This document shows, piece by piece, positions 1-8,214 of a stretch of DNA of 24,454 nt. Source of the DNA: Clostridia bacterium. Lineage in GTDB: Bacteria > Bacillota > Clostridia > Oscillospirales > Acutalibacteraceae. Where the stretch lies: assembly GCA_900767025.1 (NCBI GenBank), contig CAAFXS010000049.1:1-24454 (forward strand), written 5' to 3'. The notes under the pieces were generated by a model. It saw nothing but the letters and a program-made list of their open reading frames with translations, had not been told where the DNA came from and searched no databases. The number at the start of each line of letters is the position of its first letter. Position 1 is the first letter of the stretch. Made by a program: the position numbers and the translations under genes.

Positions 1-44
1 CACCGAGATCTACACTCTTTCCCTACACGACGCTCTTCCGATCT
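1..44 (+). other. Illumina sequencing adapter remnant
   Basis: These bases match the inner 44 nt of the Illumina P5/TruSeq universal adapter and end in the typical GCTCTTCCGATCT. This is library sequence and not part of the organism, so the true left edge of the contig is about base 45. Confidence 0.97.
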
Positions 45-112
45 CCTCTTTCTCGCAAAAAGGGAAAAAACGAGGTTTTTGATTTTGAAATTTTGATAAA
101 TGCTCTTAATTT

Positions 113-190
113 GTGCCAGAACGCAACATATCGCGTTTTAAAGGTCTAAGTAATATAATTATACCCCTCTTGATAGAGTTGATTCTGGCG
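113..190 (+). other. Long hairpin element, copy A (upstream of terS)
   Basis: The left arm at 115-132 (GCCAGAA, CAAC, TATC blocks) pairs with the right arm at 172-189 (GATA, GTTG, TTCTGGC). The loop holds TATCGCGTTTTAA and TATAATTATAC. A related element lies at 21081-21168. The loop sequence is conserved between copies, while the middle of the stem differs but stays paired in each. It sits directly before the terminase genes. It could be a structured RNA leader, a late promoter region (TATAAT at 154-159 without a clear -35), or a packaging or recombination site; the sequence alone does not decide. Confidence 0.6.
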
Positions 191-225
191 CGATTTAAGG
201 CTGTTTTTGAAAGCGGGTGAAAGGA

Positions 226-528
226 TTGGAAAGAAAAGCAGAATTATTAAAACTGGTAAATGACGCCAATTCGAGTACAGTCACGCCGCTTATTGATAAA
301 ATGCTATTTTTGGAAAATCAGCTTGAACAATTGGAAAAACTTCCGATGATTAAAGTTCACCCTGACAATCCAGCTATCCAAAAAACTACACCGGCTGCAA
401 AGCTTTATAAAGAGTTTTTGCAGCAATATACCAATATTATCAAAGTGATATCACATGCGGTTGGCGATGAATCAAATGAAGAAGAATCGCCGCTCAGGAA
501 GTGGGTAAAATCCAGACATGCTGATTAA
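226..528 (+). CDS. terS: Terminase small subunit (putative)
   Basis: This is a protein of about 100 aa preceding and overlapping the large terminase by 11 nt, the usual place for TerS. It has a helical N-terminus, then a conserved-looking stretch HPDNPAIQK followed by PAAKLYKEFLQQYTN and IIK, which resembles the short P27-type small subunits of Gram-positive phages. TerS binds the packaging site and hands DNA to TerL. I choose TTG at 226, because GGTGA lies 5 nt upstream, the same arrangement as the portal gene's TTG start. GTG at 217 is the alternative start and would give 103 aa. The gene order supports the call more strongly than sequence motifs do, since no clear HTH is visible. Confidence 0.7.
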   Translation: MERKAELLKLVNDANSSTVTPLIDKMLFLENQLEQLEKLPMIKVHPDNPAIQKTTPAAKLYKEFLQQYTNIIKVISHAVGDESNEEESPLRKWVKSRHAD

Positions 529-2221
529 AGAGCGTAAAATTTGGACCCCAGACAACAGCTTCTTATTGGAATATCATGCCCGCATTGAATCAGGTGAAAT
601 ATTGGTTGGCAGGGAGCTTTGGCAAGAGCTCCAAAACTTAAAAGAGGATTTTCTGAATGATGCGTATTATTACGATACAGAAGATGCTCTTTTAAGAATG
701 GACTTCATGGAGAATTGTGTGCGGCTTACAAAATCGCCGTACTACAATAAGCCCATGGTCCTTATGTTGTGGCAAAAAGCATTTATTGAAGCGGTTTATA
801 GCTTCAAAATGTCAGCCACAACTTTTGACAGGTTTAAAAAAGTCATATTATTGATTGCTCGTAAAAATACAAAGTCTGAAACGTGTTCGGCACTGGGCTT
901 AAGCGAGCTCATTGTTGGAAACGACGGCGCTGATATCGTGTGTTCATCAAACGATGACAATCAGGCAAGTATTACATATGACGCAATCGACACAATGAGG
1001 CTTTTAATTGACCCGAATCAATTGGACACAAAACGAAATCAACGTTTTATTTCCAACAAGGTTAACGGGTCGAAAATATTTAAACTTTCGGACAGGACAA
1101 AAAACAAGGAAGGCCGAAATATTGATTTTGCTATTGTGGACGAAACGCACGAGATGCAGGAAAACATAATTGGTAAATCAATTGAGCAGTCTCAGTCTTT
1201 GAAAGATAACCCGAAATTTATTAACATCACCACTGAGGGCTTTGTTATAGACGGTTATCTTGATGACGAATTGCGAAAAGCAAGAGCGATCATTAACAAG
1301 GAAGATGACGGACCGGCAGCGGACAGATTGCTTCCATGGTTTTACACACAAGACTCTGAGCAAGAGATTTGGCAAGACAGAAGAACCTGGGTCAAAAGTA
1401 ATCCGACACTCGGTATTGTTAAAAAGTGGGACTATTTGGATGAGCAGGTTGACCTTGCAAGAAAATCAAAAGCGGACCGTATTTTTGTACTATCTAAAGA
1501 TTTTAATATCAAACAGAATGCTGCGGAATCATGGCTAAATTTGGAAGACTATGAATATGAAATGGTTTACAATTTGGAAGATTTTCGCGGGCGCGTGTGC
1601 TTAGGCGCGGTTGACCTTTCGGAAACGACTGACCTGACTTGTGCGAAAATTCTGTTAATGAAACCGGGCGACAACAAAAAATATATTCATACGATGTATT
1701 TTATTCCCGAGTCTAAGTTAGAAGATTCGGACGACTGGAACGCGGGCGCACGTTATAGAGATTGGGCTAAAGCCGGTTTACTGACAATTACTGAAGACAA
1801 TGATATTGACTTGGCGATTGTTGCTGACTGGTTTTATAAGCTATATAAAGAGTACGATATCAAGCTTTGGAAATGCGGTTACGATCAGCGCTTTTCAAAA
1901 GACTGGATAACTCGAATGGGTGAATATGGTTGGATGAAAGAAAATGAAGACTTGATATTGATTCTTCAGAATGCCCAAACGTTGTCAAATGCGATGAAAC
2001 TTTGCGAAGCAGATTTAAAACATCAGCTTGTTAATTATAATGAAAACATTATTGACAGGTGGTGTTTTAAAAATGCCGGAATCAAGGTTGATGACAGAGG
2101 TCAATGTTTATGTGTAAAGCAAGAAACCTCTAAGCGTATTGACGGAGCGGTAACGTTGATTATTCTTTATGAGATGTACCGAAGATACAGGACTGAGTAC
2201 AAACAAATTATAGGAGGTTAG
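518..2221 (+). CDS. terL: Terminase large subunit
   Basis: The product is 567 aa, the normal length for a two-domain TerL that powers DNA translocation into the prohead and cuts concatemers. The ATPase has a Walker A-like ARKNTKS (residues 114-120) and Walker B FAIVDE (204-209, D208/E209), typical of the Terminase_1 type in which the P-loop reads RKNxKS. The nuclease half starts near LGAVDLSETTDLT (D366) and ends with a late acidic motif, KRIDGAVTL (about residue 545), matching the RNase H-like metal-binding aspartates. It overlaps terS. Its own last codons carry the AGGAGG for the next gene, so translation is coupled along the operon. Confidence 0.96.
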   Translation: MLIKERKIWTPDNSFLLEYHARIESGEILVGRELWQELQNLKEDFLNDAYYYDTEDALLRMDFMENCVRLTKSPYYNKPMVLMLWQKAFIEAVYSFKMSATTFDRFKKVILLIARKNTKSETCSALGLSELIVGNDGADIVCSSNDDNQASITYDAIDTMRLLIDPNQLDTKRNQRFISNKVNGSKIFKLSDRTKNKEGRNIDFAIVDETHEMQENIIGKSIEQSQSLKDNPKFINITTEGFVIDGYLDDELRKARAIINKEDDGPAADRLLPWFYTQDSEQEIWQDRRTWVKSNPTLGIVKKWDYLDEQVDLARKSKADRIFVLSKDFNIKQNAAESWLNLEDYEYEMVYNLEDFRGRVCLGAVDLSETTDLTCAKILLMKPGDNKKYIHTMYFIPESKLEDSDDWNAGARYRDWAKAGLLTITEDNDIDLAIVADWFYKLYKEYDIKLWKCGYDQRFSKDWITRMGEYGWMKENEDLILILQNAQTLSNAMKLCEADLKHQLVNYNENIIDRWCFKNAGIKVDDRGQCLCVKQETSKRIDGAVTLIILYEMYRRYRTEYKQIIGG

Positions 2222-2223
2222 CA

Positions 2224-2475
2224 ATGGCAGTTTATCCGAAAACATTTGTCCCCAATAACTTTATTGAACAGTCAGACGGCCGTTTTAAAGCCACTATTTT
2301 TGCAACCACTCATAATTTGGGAACAGATTTTCAGGTTGAAAAAATGCTGCGCATTACCAGCAATGGCGATTGGGAAAATATGATTGCGAGCTTTAAAATT
2401 TTGGCTAACGGCGACTTTGAGTATTTTGTCGATGAGCCGTGTGTTTGTAAAGTTTATTTGGTAGGTGATACATAA
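2224..2475 (+). CDS. Small unknown protein between terL and portal
   Basis: This 83-aa protein starts 2 nt after terL with AGGAGG 8 nt upstream, and ends in a TAATG overlap with the next gene. I do not recognise the family. It has no signal peptide or membrane segment, and its alternating hydrophobic and polar residues suggest beta structure. The middle carries ITSNGDW, FKILANGDFEYFV and a short cysteine pair (CVCK). It belongs to a block of three genes inserted between terL and portal, where the two following products look like head or tail fibres. A virion decoration or fibre-assembly role is therefore an inference from position. Translational coupling to both neighbours indicates it is a real gene. 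Confidence 0.75.
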   Translation: MAVYPKTFVPNNFIEQSDGRFKATIFATTHNLGTDFQVEKMLRITSNGDWENMIASFKILANGDFEYFVDEPCVCKVYLVGDT

Positions 2476-2945
2476 TGACGGCGTTTAAGCTTGGAACAAC
2501 AGTAAAAAATTTCATAAGCGGTATAAATGCGAATTTTTCGGAGCTGGCAAGCAAGTTAACTTATAAGCCTATCAGTTATAAGGTTTTATATAGCGGCTCA
2601 ACAACAATTCCTTCAAATACTTCCGGGAATACGGCAACGATTACACTGAATGATAATATTACAAACTTTGACGGGGTAATGATTCAGCGTGAAGGAGCTT
2701 CTTGTTGGGAACGTATCGACACAATAAGTGTCGGCAGCAAATTTAAGGTGATGAATTGTGAAGCAGATTTTGACACAATGGAAGGCTGTAATTTGTACAT
2801 GTGCAACGTTGAAGTCACTTCTGGGACACAATTAAGGGTCAGCAATAATGTTTATGCAGGCATTAAAACAAATGCGTCTGGACGTTATCTGACATCATTC
2901 ACAGACCGGCCAATAACGAAAATTATTGGAATCAAGTTAAATTAA
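2475..2945 (+). CDS. Fibre-like virion protein (putative)
   Basis: The product is 156 aa. The N-terminal TTVKNFISGINANFSEL is the short helical motif often found at the base of phage head or tail fibres, and the same INANFSE signature recurs in the next gene. The remainder (about residues 35-156) is predicted beta-rich, with many Thr, Ser, Asn and Gly, and would form a knob or decoration domain; it is not a recognised enzyme. It overlaps the previous gene by one base (TAATG). Its place beside a head-fibre homologue suggests a surface-exposed appendage for attachment to host or mucus, which is inference. Confidence 0.65.
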   Translation: MTAFKLGTTVKNFISGINANFSELASKLTYKPISYKVLYSGSTTIPSNTSGNTATITLNDNITNFDGVMIQREGASCWERIDTISVGSKFKVMNCEADFDTMEGCNLYMCNVEVTSGTQLRVSNNVYAGIKTNASGRYLTSFTDRPITKIIGIKLN

Positions 2946-2960
2946 CAGGAGGAAATTTTT

Positions 2961-3488
2961 ATGGCAATGCAGACAATTAAAAACGGTGGATTTGTTGCTG
3001 AGGAAATTGGCAAGATTAATGCCAACTTCTCAGAAATCGAGTCTGACTATGCGAAGCAGACTGATATCCCAACCGTCCCGACAAAAACGTCTGATCTGAC
3101 AAACGACAGCGGCTTTATTACAAACTCAGCAATTCCGTCAGTTCCAACAAAGACGAGCGACCTGACAAATGATTCTGGTTTTATTACCGCCAGCGCTATC
3201 GCCAACAAGGTTGACAAGGAAACCGGCAAAGGTCTTTCGACTGAAGATTATACAAGCGCTGAAAAGACAAAGCTTGCAGGACTCTCAGCCCCGACAAAGA
3301 CCAGCTTCACAACTAACAGTTGGACAAACGGCACATTTACAACGGCTGCAAACGGTAAATATCCGGCTGTTGTAATGAGAAAAAACGGCTCAAATTATGG
3401 CGCTGCTCTTGTTGATGTTCAGCTTGTCGGCACAAATGTTGTAATCACTTCTGATGAGGCATTTGAAGGCTACGTTGTTCTTGTTTAA
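2961..3488 (+). CDS. Head fibre protein
   Basis: The product is 175 aa. An N-terminal INANFSEI motif is shared with the preceding gene. Two 22-aa tandem repeats follow (VPTKTSDLTNDSGFIT then a short SAI linker, DNA period 66 bp). This PTKTSDLTNDSGF repeat is characteristic of phage head fibres of the phi29 gp8.5 type, which form trimeric stalks on the capsid. Residues about 85-110 carry ETGKGLSTEDYTSAEKTKL, a common fibre collar motif. The C-terminal 65 residues form a compact beta domain. A strong AGGAGG lies 9 nt before ATG. The product probably decorates the capsid and aids adsorption. Its location upstream of portal is unusual for HK97-like phages. Confidence 0.8.
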   Translation: MAMQTIKNGGFVAEEIGKINANFSEIESDYAKQTDIPTVPTKTSDLTNDSGFITNSAIPSVPTKTSDLTNDSGFITASAIANKVDKETGKGLSTEDYTSAEKTKLAGLSAPTKTSFTTNSWTNGTFTTAANGKYPAVVMRKNGSNYGAALVDVQLVGTNVVITSDEAFEGYVVLV

Positions 3489-3541
3489 ATCTTGTTTAAA
3501 TTACTCAGTCCAAATATCTGGAATGAAAGGCGGTGAATTAA

Positions 3542-4795
3542 TTGGGTTGGTTAGACAAACTGAGACGAAAGCCTCCGGCTAAAACCGAGTATGCGGATAT
3601 GCTTAATGGTTTTACTCCGATATTTTCGCAGTTTGGAGATGATATATATGCGAGTGATGTTGTCCAGCAGGCAATAAATTGTATTGTCAGTGAGATGAAA
3701 AAACTTACTCCTCAGCACGTTCGCACATCAAATTGTGATGTCACGCCTGTTGCGGGAAGCATTCAAACTGTTTTACAGACTCCAAATGAAATCATGACAA
3801 CAGCGGATTTTATTGAGAAAATTGTTTGGCAACTGCTCTTTAATTACAACGCCTTTGTTATTCCAACTTATTATGTTTGGACAGATAAAGACGGGAGCGA
3901 AAAAAGATATTACACGGGTTTATATCCAATACAGCCGACACAGGTTGACTTTATTCAGGATATGAGTGATCGGTTATTTGTGAAATTTACTTTTGCAAAT
4001 AACTATGAAACCACTCTTGCGTATTCTGATGTAATTCATATCCGACATAGATTTTCAGTTAATGAGTTTATGGGCGGAAATGAGTTCGGTCAGCCTGACA
4101 ACGAGGCATTATTAAAAACATTGGATTTAAACTATCAGCTTTTACATAACCTTTCGAAGGCAATGGTATCAAGCTGCGCAATCAACGGCGTCGTAAAATT
4201 CAAATCGATGATTGATGACGGCAAAACGGAAAAAGCACTGAAAGAGCTTGAACGAAAGCTGAAAAACTCAGAAAGCGGATTTTTGCCGCTTGATATAACA
4301 AGCGAGTTTATTCCGCTCAACCGAGAAATTCAGTTGGTTGATGAGGCAACGTTAAAATTTATTGATGAAAAAATTCTCAGACATTTTGGCGTGCCGCTTT
4401 GCATATTAACCGGCGATTATACAAAGGAACAATATGAAGCATTTTATCAGAAGACTCTTGAGCCTTTGATAATCGCGATGTCGCAAGCGTTCACAAGAAC
4501 ATTGTTCACACCTCGTGAAAGGTCATTTGGAAACAAGATTCAATTCTATCCAAAAGATTTGATTTTCATGTCGGTTGAGCAGACTCTTGAAATGGTCAGA
4601 TTGCTTGGTGACAGCGGTTCAATTTACGAGAATGAAAAACGTGTTGCATTTGGCTTGCGTCCGCTTCCTGAATTGGAAGGTGTAAGAATGCAGTCGTTGA
4701 ATTATGTAAATGTTGAATATGCAAAACAATATCAGGTTCAAGATGCAAAAAATACTGACTCTGAGACTGTAGGGGAAGGCGATGAAGAAGAGTGA
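3542..4795 (+). CDS. Portal protein (HK97 gp3 type)
   Basis: The product is 417 aa, the standard length of HK97-type portals, which form the dodecameric ring through which DNA enters and leaves the capsid and to which TerL docks. Visible hallmarks include an N-terminal ASDVVQQAINCIVSEMKKL segment, the IVWQLLFNYNAFVIP helix, YPIQPTQVDFI, and the C-terminal stretch around residue 275 with ILRHFGVPLCILTGDYTKEQ followed by FYQKTLEPL. TTG is the start, supported by GGTGA 5 nt upstream; no ATG fits the conserved N-terminus. Its stop overlaps the GTG of the next gene. The acidic C-terminal tail (EGDEEE) is typical. Confidence 0.95.
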   Translation: MGWLDKLRRKPPAKTEYADMLNGFTPIFSQFGDDIYASDVVQQAINCIVSEMKKLTPQHVRTSNCDVTPVAGSIQTVLQTPNEIMTTADFIEKIVWQLLFNYNAFVIPTYYVWTDKDGSEKRYYTGLYPIQPTQVDFIQDMSDRLFVKFTFANNYETTLAYSDVIHIRHRFSVNEFMGGNEFGQPDNEALLKTLDLNYQLLHNLSKAMVSSCAINGVVKFKSMIDDGKTEKALKELERKLKNSESGFLPLDITSEFIPLNREIQLVDEATLKFIDEKILRHFGVPLCILTGDYTKEQYEAFYQKTLEPLIIAMSQAFTRTLFTPRERSFGNKIQFYPKDLIFMSVEQTLEMVRLLGDSGSIYENEKRVAFGLRPLPELEGVRMQSLNYVNVEYAKQYQVQDAKNTDSETVGEGDEEE

Positions 4796-4980
4796 TAGAA
4801 GCAAATTTTAATGTACAGGGCGATTTGTTAGGCCTGGAATCAGAAGCTACTAAATTAACCGGCAATATAATAACGCTTGATGATGGCTCTAAACATAAAT
4901 GTAATGACGGTACAACATTTTTAGCCGTTGATACTGGCAAGCTACGTATTTTATATAAAAATACTTGGTACTTGCTTTGA
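4792..4980 (+). CDS. Small unknown protein after portal
   Basis: This 62-aa protein begins with GTG, which overlaps the portal stop (GTGA), so it is translationally coupled. I recognise no family. The sequence is beta-rich (GNIITLDDGSKHKCNDGTTF, then LAVDTGKLRILYKNTWYLL), compatible with a small single-domain virion or assembly protein. It has no membrane segment and one cysteine. It is followed 12 nt later by the collagen-repeat fibre gene. A role as a fibre anchor or decoration protein is guessed from position only. Confidence 0.65.
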   Translation: MIEANFNVQGDLLGLESEATKLTGNIITLDDGSKHKCNDGTTFLAVDTGKLRILYKNTWYLL

Positions 4981-4992
4981 TGAGGTGACGCT

Positions 4993-5907
4993 ATGGCTAT
5001 AGATAAAAAATTATATGCGATTTTAAACAGGCGCATTTCAGAAAGCGGCGGAGGTGGCGGCGGTACATCGGTTTATGTGCAGAATTGCACGATCAACGAA
5101 GATGGAAATTTAATCGTTACTCTCTCAGATGGTACAACGATTAATGCTGGTAATTGCATTGGTCCGGAAGGTCAAGTTGGTCCTCAGGGCCCGCAGGGTG
5201 AAACTGGTCCAGCTGGTGCAGACGGAACTAATGGAACAAACGGAACTAACGGAAAAGACGGTGTTGATGGTATATCTCCAACAATTGAAGTATATACAAA
5301 CACCACAAGCAGCTATCAGTTGAAAATAAATAATGCTGACGGGTCTTCATTCATCACACCAAATCTGAGAGGCGCCGGAGCTTCAACCACACGTTATTAT
5401 GTGTTTGATAATGCACTTTATACCAACTTTACCGATACGATTTACACTGTATTTAATGGTGAATTAAAATCAATTGCTGATTATATTGCGGCTGGAAGCA
5501 GCTTCTGCGATGAATCAAATAATCACGCGCTGCATTACAATACAACTGTATTTGGTTGGAACGGTACAGCGACAAGCTTTAATGTCACTCCAATGACAAT
5601 CGATAGCGGCCAGCTGTTGTTATACGGCTATATTTGCGGCAGTTTGAAAAGCGGTGAATCTATTAAATTCATTCCGTCCGGACTGGTAAGCGGTTCGACT
5701 AATCTTGAAAAAGCTCAGAGCATTCAGACACTTTTGGCGGATAATAATTCAAGCATTATAAGCATACCGTTTGAATTTGTTTACGCTACAAACGGAGTAA
5801 CAGAAGCGGTTAGTCTCGCAGATGTTCCGGCTGGTGAATATTACATTGCTTGGACAGCTACAAGCGATAACAGCAGCCCTAAGATTAATGACATTACTAT
5901 TGTGTAA
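4993..5907 (+). CDS. Collagen-repeat fibre protein
   Basis: The product is 304 aa. A short helical N-terminus (about 1-17) is followed by a six-glycine hinge (19-24) and a small beta segment. Next comes an uninterrupted run of twelve Gly-X-Y triplets (about residues 57-93, from GPEGQVGPQGPQ to GKDGVDG), then ISPTIEV. Gly-X-Y runs in phage structural proteins form trimeric collagen-like stalks. The C-terminal about 200 residues form a globular, beta-rich head probably mediating binding. Being placed between portal and protease, it is probably a capsid-attached fibre rather than a tail tip, although that is inference. GAGGTG precedes ATG. Confidence 0.8.
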   Translation: MAIDKKLYAILNRRISESGGGGGGTSVYVQNCTINEDGNLIVTLSDGTTINAGNCIGPEGQVGPQGPQGETGPAGADGTNGTNGTNGKDGVDGISPTIEVYTNTTSSYQLKINNADGSSFITPNLRGAGASTTRYYVFDNALYTNFTDTIYTVFNGELKSIADYIAAGSSFCDESNNHALHYNTTVFGWNGTATSFNVTPMTIDSGQLLLYGYICGSLKSGESIKFIPSGLVSGSTNLEKAQSIQTLLADNNSSIISIPFEFVYATNGVTEAVSLADVPAGEYYIAWTATSDNSSPKINDITIV

Positions 5908-5919
5908 GGGGTGATATAA

Positions 5920-6534
5920 ATGCCTGAATTTTTAAAGCGTAGTTATTTATTTGAAATCAGAGCGGATAAGAATGACGAAAACGGAACCTTTATCACAGGT
6001 CGCCCAATCGTCTTTGAGTCCAAAACTAATTTGGGATATTTTGATGAAATCATTAAGAGAGGTGCGCTTGATAAGACAGATTTAAAAGATGTACGTTTTC
6101 TTGTGAATCATGATACATCAAAAATCCCGCTCGCTCGTTCAAGGAACAATAATAAAAATTCTACTATGCAGCTTATGCCTGATGATGACGGCATGGCGAT
6201 CAGAGTGAATTTGGATATTGAAAACAATTCTGAAGCACGAGCATTATATTCCGCGGTTCAACGTGGTGACATTTCCGGAATGTCATTCATGTTTGACATA
6301 GACGGTGAAGAATGGGAATCGCTGGACAGCGAACATCCGACCCGTCACATCACATCAATTTCAAAGGTTGTTGAAGTAAGTGCTGTTACATTTCCGGCAT
6401 ATGAAGCAACGGAAATTTCGGTACGAGATAAGAGTGCATTGGATAATGCACGAAGCGCATTGGACAATGCGAGAAGCGGCAATGATGAAATTGAAATTTT
6501 AAAATTAAAGGCCAAAATTTTAGGAGGTTATTAA
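5920..6534 (+). CDS. HK97-family prohead protease
   Basis: The product is 204 aa, the normal size for the serine protease that matures the procapsid by cleaving scaffold or delta domains. Signature segments are GRPIVFESKTNLG, FLVNHD with the catalytic His (about residue 65), and GDISGMSFMF with the catalytic Ser (about residue 118), then VSAVTFPAYEATEISVR. The C-terminus carries a tandem duplication, SALDNAR-SALDNAR, encoded by adjacent 21-bp repeats at 6433-6453 and 6454-6474. The stop is one base before the capsid gene start, and both share the AGGAGG at 6522-6527. Confidence 0.95.
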   Translation: MPEFLKRSYLFEIRADKNDENGTFITGRPIVFESKTNLGYFDEIIKRGALDKTDLKDVRFLVNHDTSKIPLARSRNNNKNSTMQLMPDDDGMAIRVNLDIENNSEARALYSAVQRGDISGMSFMFDIDGEEWESLDSEHPTRHITSISKVVEVSAVTFPAYEATEISVRDKSALDNARSALDNARSGNDEIEILKLKAKILGGY

Positions 6535-6535
6535 T

Positions 6536-7777
6536 ATGAGAAAGAAAATCCTTGAAAAAAGAATGCAGAGACTTCTCGGAAAGAAGAAGACACTTACAGA
6601 GAGAGCTGACGCGTCTCAGGATGTTGCTGAGCTGAGAGCGATTAACGAACAGCTGTCTGATATTAACGAGGAGATTGAGGAGGTACAGGAAGAGCTGGAT
6701 TCTCTTGACGATGAACCTACTCCGGCACCTGAGCCCGCTCCTGTTCCAGACGATGCTGAGCAGCGCGGCGGCAATCCGTTCAATTCATATCACATGAACC
6801 CGGTTCAGAAGAGAACTAATGAAAGCCCTTACGATTCACTTGAATATCGTCAGGCCTTCATGAAGTACGTCCAGACTGGTGAGTGGAATTACAGAGCTGA
6901 CGAAACTCTTATTACAACAGACGTCGGCAAAATTATTCCGAACACAATCATGAATGAATTTCTTAAGGAAATCAAGATTTATGGCCAGCTGTTCAACCGC
7001 GTTCGTAAGCTCAACATTAAGGGCGGCGTAGAGTTTCCGATTCAGGAGCTTATTCCTACAGTAACTTGGATTACCGAGACAACTACTTCTGAGACTCAAG
7101 CCGTTCCTGAAATCAAGACCTCAATCCAGTTCGGTTATCATATCGTTGAGGCAAGACTCGCGCAGTCACTTCTTTCGCAGGTTGTTTCGCTGAATTATCT
7201 CGAAACTGAGATGGCAAGACTTCTCGCTGAAGCGTTCGTTAAGGAGTTCGATCGTGTAATTCTCAAGGGTTCCGGTTCAGGCCAGCCGCTTGGCATTCTT
7301 AACGACAACAGAATCGATGCGACACACAAGATTCAGTTTACACCAACTGATATGGCAGACTGGACAAAGTTCAGAAAGAATCTGTTTGCAAAAATCCCGC
7401 TCGCGTACAGAGGCCAGGGAATCTTTGTTATGACTGCGGCCACATGGGAGGCTAATATCATGACTCTCAAGGACGCTAACAACAGACCACTCTATCAGGA
7501 AACTTATAACCCAACTACTGGCCAGCTTGAATGCAGATTTGCAGGCCGTGAGGTTGTACTTGTTGAATCTGATATGCTTGCAGACTATGACACCGCTTCA
7601 ACTGGTGATGTTTGGGGTCTGTATTTCAGGCCAAGCGATTATGCTGTCAATACAAATCTTCAGATTGGCTTCAAGCGCTGGTTTGACGACGATAAAAACA
7701 AGTACTTTAATAAGGGCCTTTGTATTATGGACGGCAAAATGCTTGACGTAAACGGCGCTTATATTCTCAAGAAGTAA
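6536..7777 (+). CDS. Major capsid protein (HK97 fold)
   Basis: The product is 413 aa. Residues about 1-60 form a charged coiled coil, the scaffolding-like delta domain (ELRAINEQLSDINEEIEEVQ). A Pro/Glu/Ala-rich linker and then the capsid fold follow, with TTDVGKIIPNTIMNEFLKEI and the core WITETTTSETQAVPEIKTSI, VEARLAQSLLSQ and GSGSGQPLGIL segments that mark the Phage_capsid family. It is expected to be cut by the upstream protease between the linker and the fold, around residues 75-110. Codon use is richer in C/G-ending codons than in neighbouring genes, as expected for the most highly expressed product. Confidence 0.96.
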   Translation: MRKKILEKRMQRLLGKKKTLTERADASQDVAELRAINEQLSDINEEIEEVQEELDSLDDEPTPAPEPAPVPDDAEQRGGNPFNSYHMNPVQKRTNESPYDSLEYRQAFMKYVQTGEWNYRADETLITTDVGKIIPNTIMNEFLKEIKIYGQLFNRVRKLNIKGGVEFPIQELIPTVTWITETTTSETQAVPEIKTSIQFGYHIVEARLAQSLLSQVVSLNYLETEMARLLAEAFVKEFDRVILKGSGSGQPLGILNDNRIDATHKIQFTPTDMADWTKFRKNLFAKIPLAYRGQGIFVMTAATWEANIMTLKDANNRPLYQETYNPTTGQLECRFAGREVVLVESDMLADYDTASTGDVWGLYFRPSDYAVNTNLQIGFKRWFDDDKNKYFNKGLCIMDGKMLDVNGAYILKK

Positions 7778-7787
7778 GGTGATCTGA

Positions 7788-8201
7788 ATGACAACTGTTG
7801 AAGCATTAAAAAAGCTCACTTCGGTAATTGTCGGCGGCACAACAGCCGCTGACATTCCGGGTGAAACTATTCCGGAAATAATCGATTATCTCGCCAATAA
7901 TTATCCGGGCGGCGGTGCTATTGAAGCGCTGACAGTAACTTCTGTTGCTGGTTCTACAATTGGAGCCACTAAGGTGACAGTTAACCCAACTTTAACTGCC
8001 GGCAATTCATACGTTTACAAAACAAATCCGAGTACGATTGATGCACCAACATATCATGAAACCATTACAGGCGGCACAGCTTGGAATGGCACTGATGAAA
8101 TTGAAGCCGATGATGGTCATCATATTGGAATTTATGAATTAAATTCTAATGGTCAGTGCGTGAAATTTGGTGATGCAATTATCCACATCAAGTTAACTTA
8201 A
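7788..8201 (+). CDS. Decoration-like protein with domain shared with next gene
   Basis: The product is 137 aa. Residues about 1-45 are a helical N-terminal segment (TTVEALKKLTSVIVGG, IPEIIDYLANNYPGGG). Residues about 47-137 form a beta-rich domain starting ALTVTSVAGSTIGATKVTV and containing EIEADDGHHIGIYEL. A homologous domain is fused to the C-terminus of the next product, and the two share an exact 20-nt block (7935-7954 and 8503-8522). The position just after the major capsid protein is where capsid decoration proteins usually lie, so I infer binding to the capsid surface. GGTGA precedes ATG. Confidence 0.7.
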   Translation: MTTVEALKKLTSVIVGGTTAADIPGETIPEIIDYLANNYPGGGAIEALTVTSVAGSTIGATKVTVNPTLTAGNSYVYKTNPSTIDAPTYHETITGGTAWNGTDEIEADDGHHIGIYELNSNGQCVKFGDAIIHIKLT

Positions 8202-8214
8202 GGAGTGACTAACA

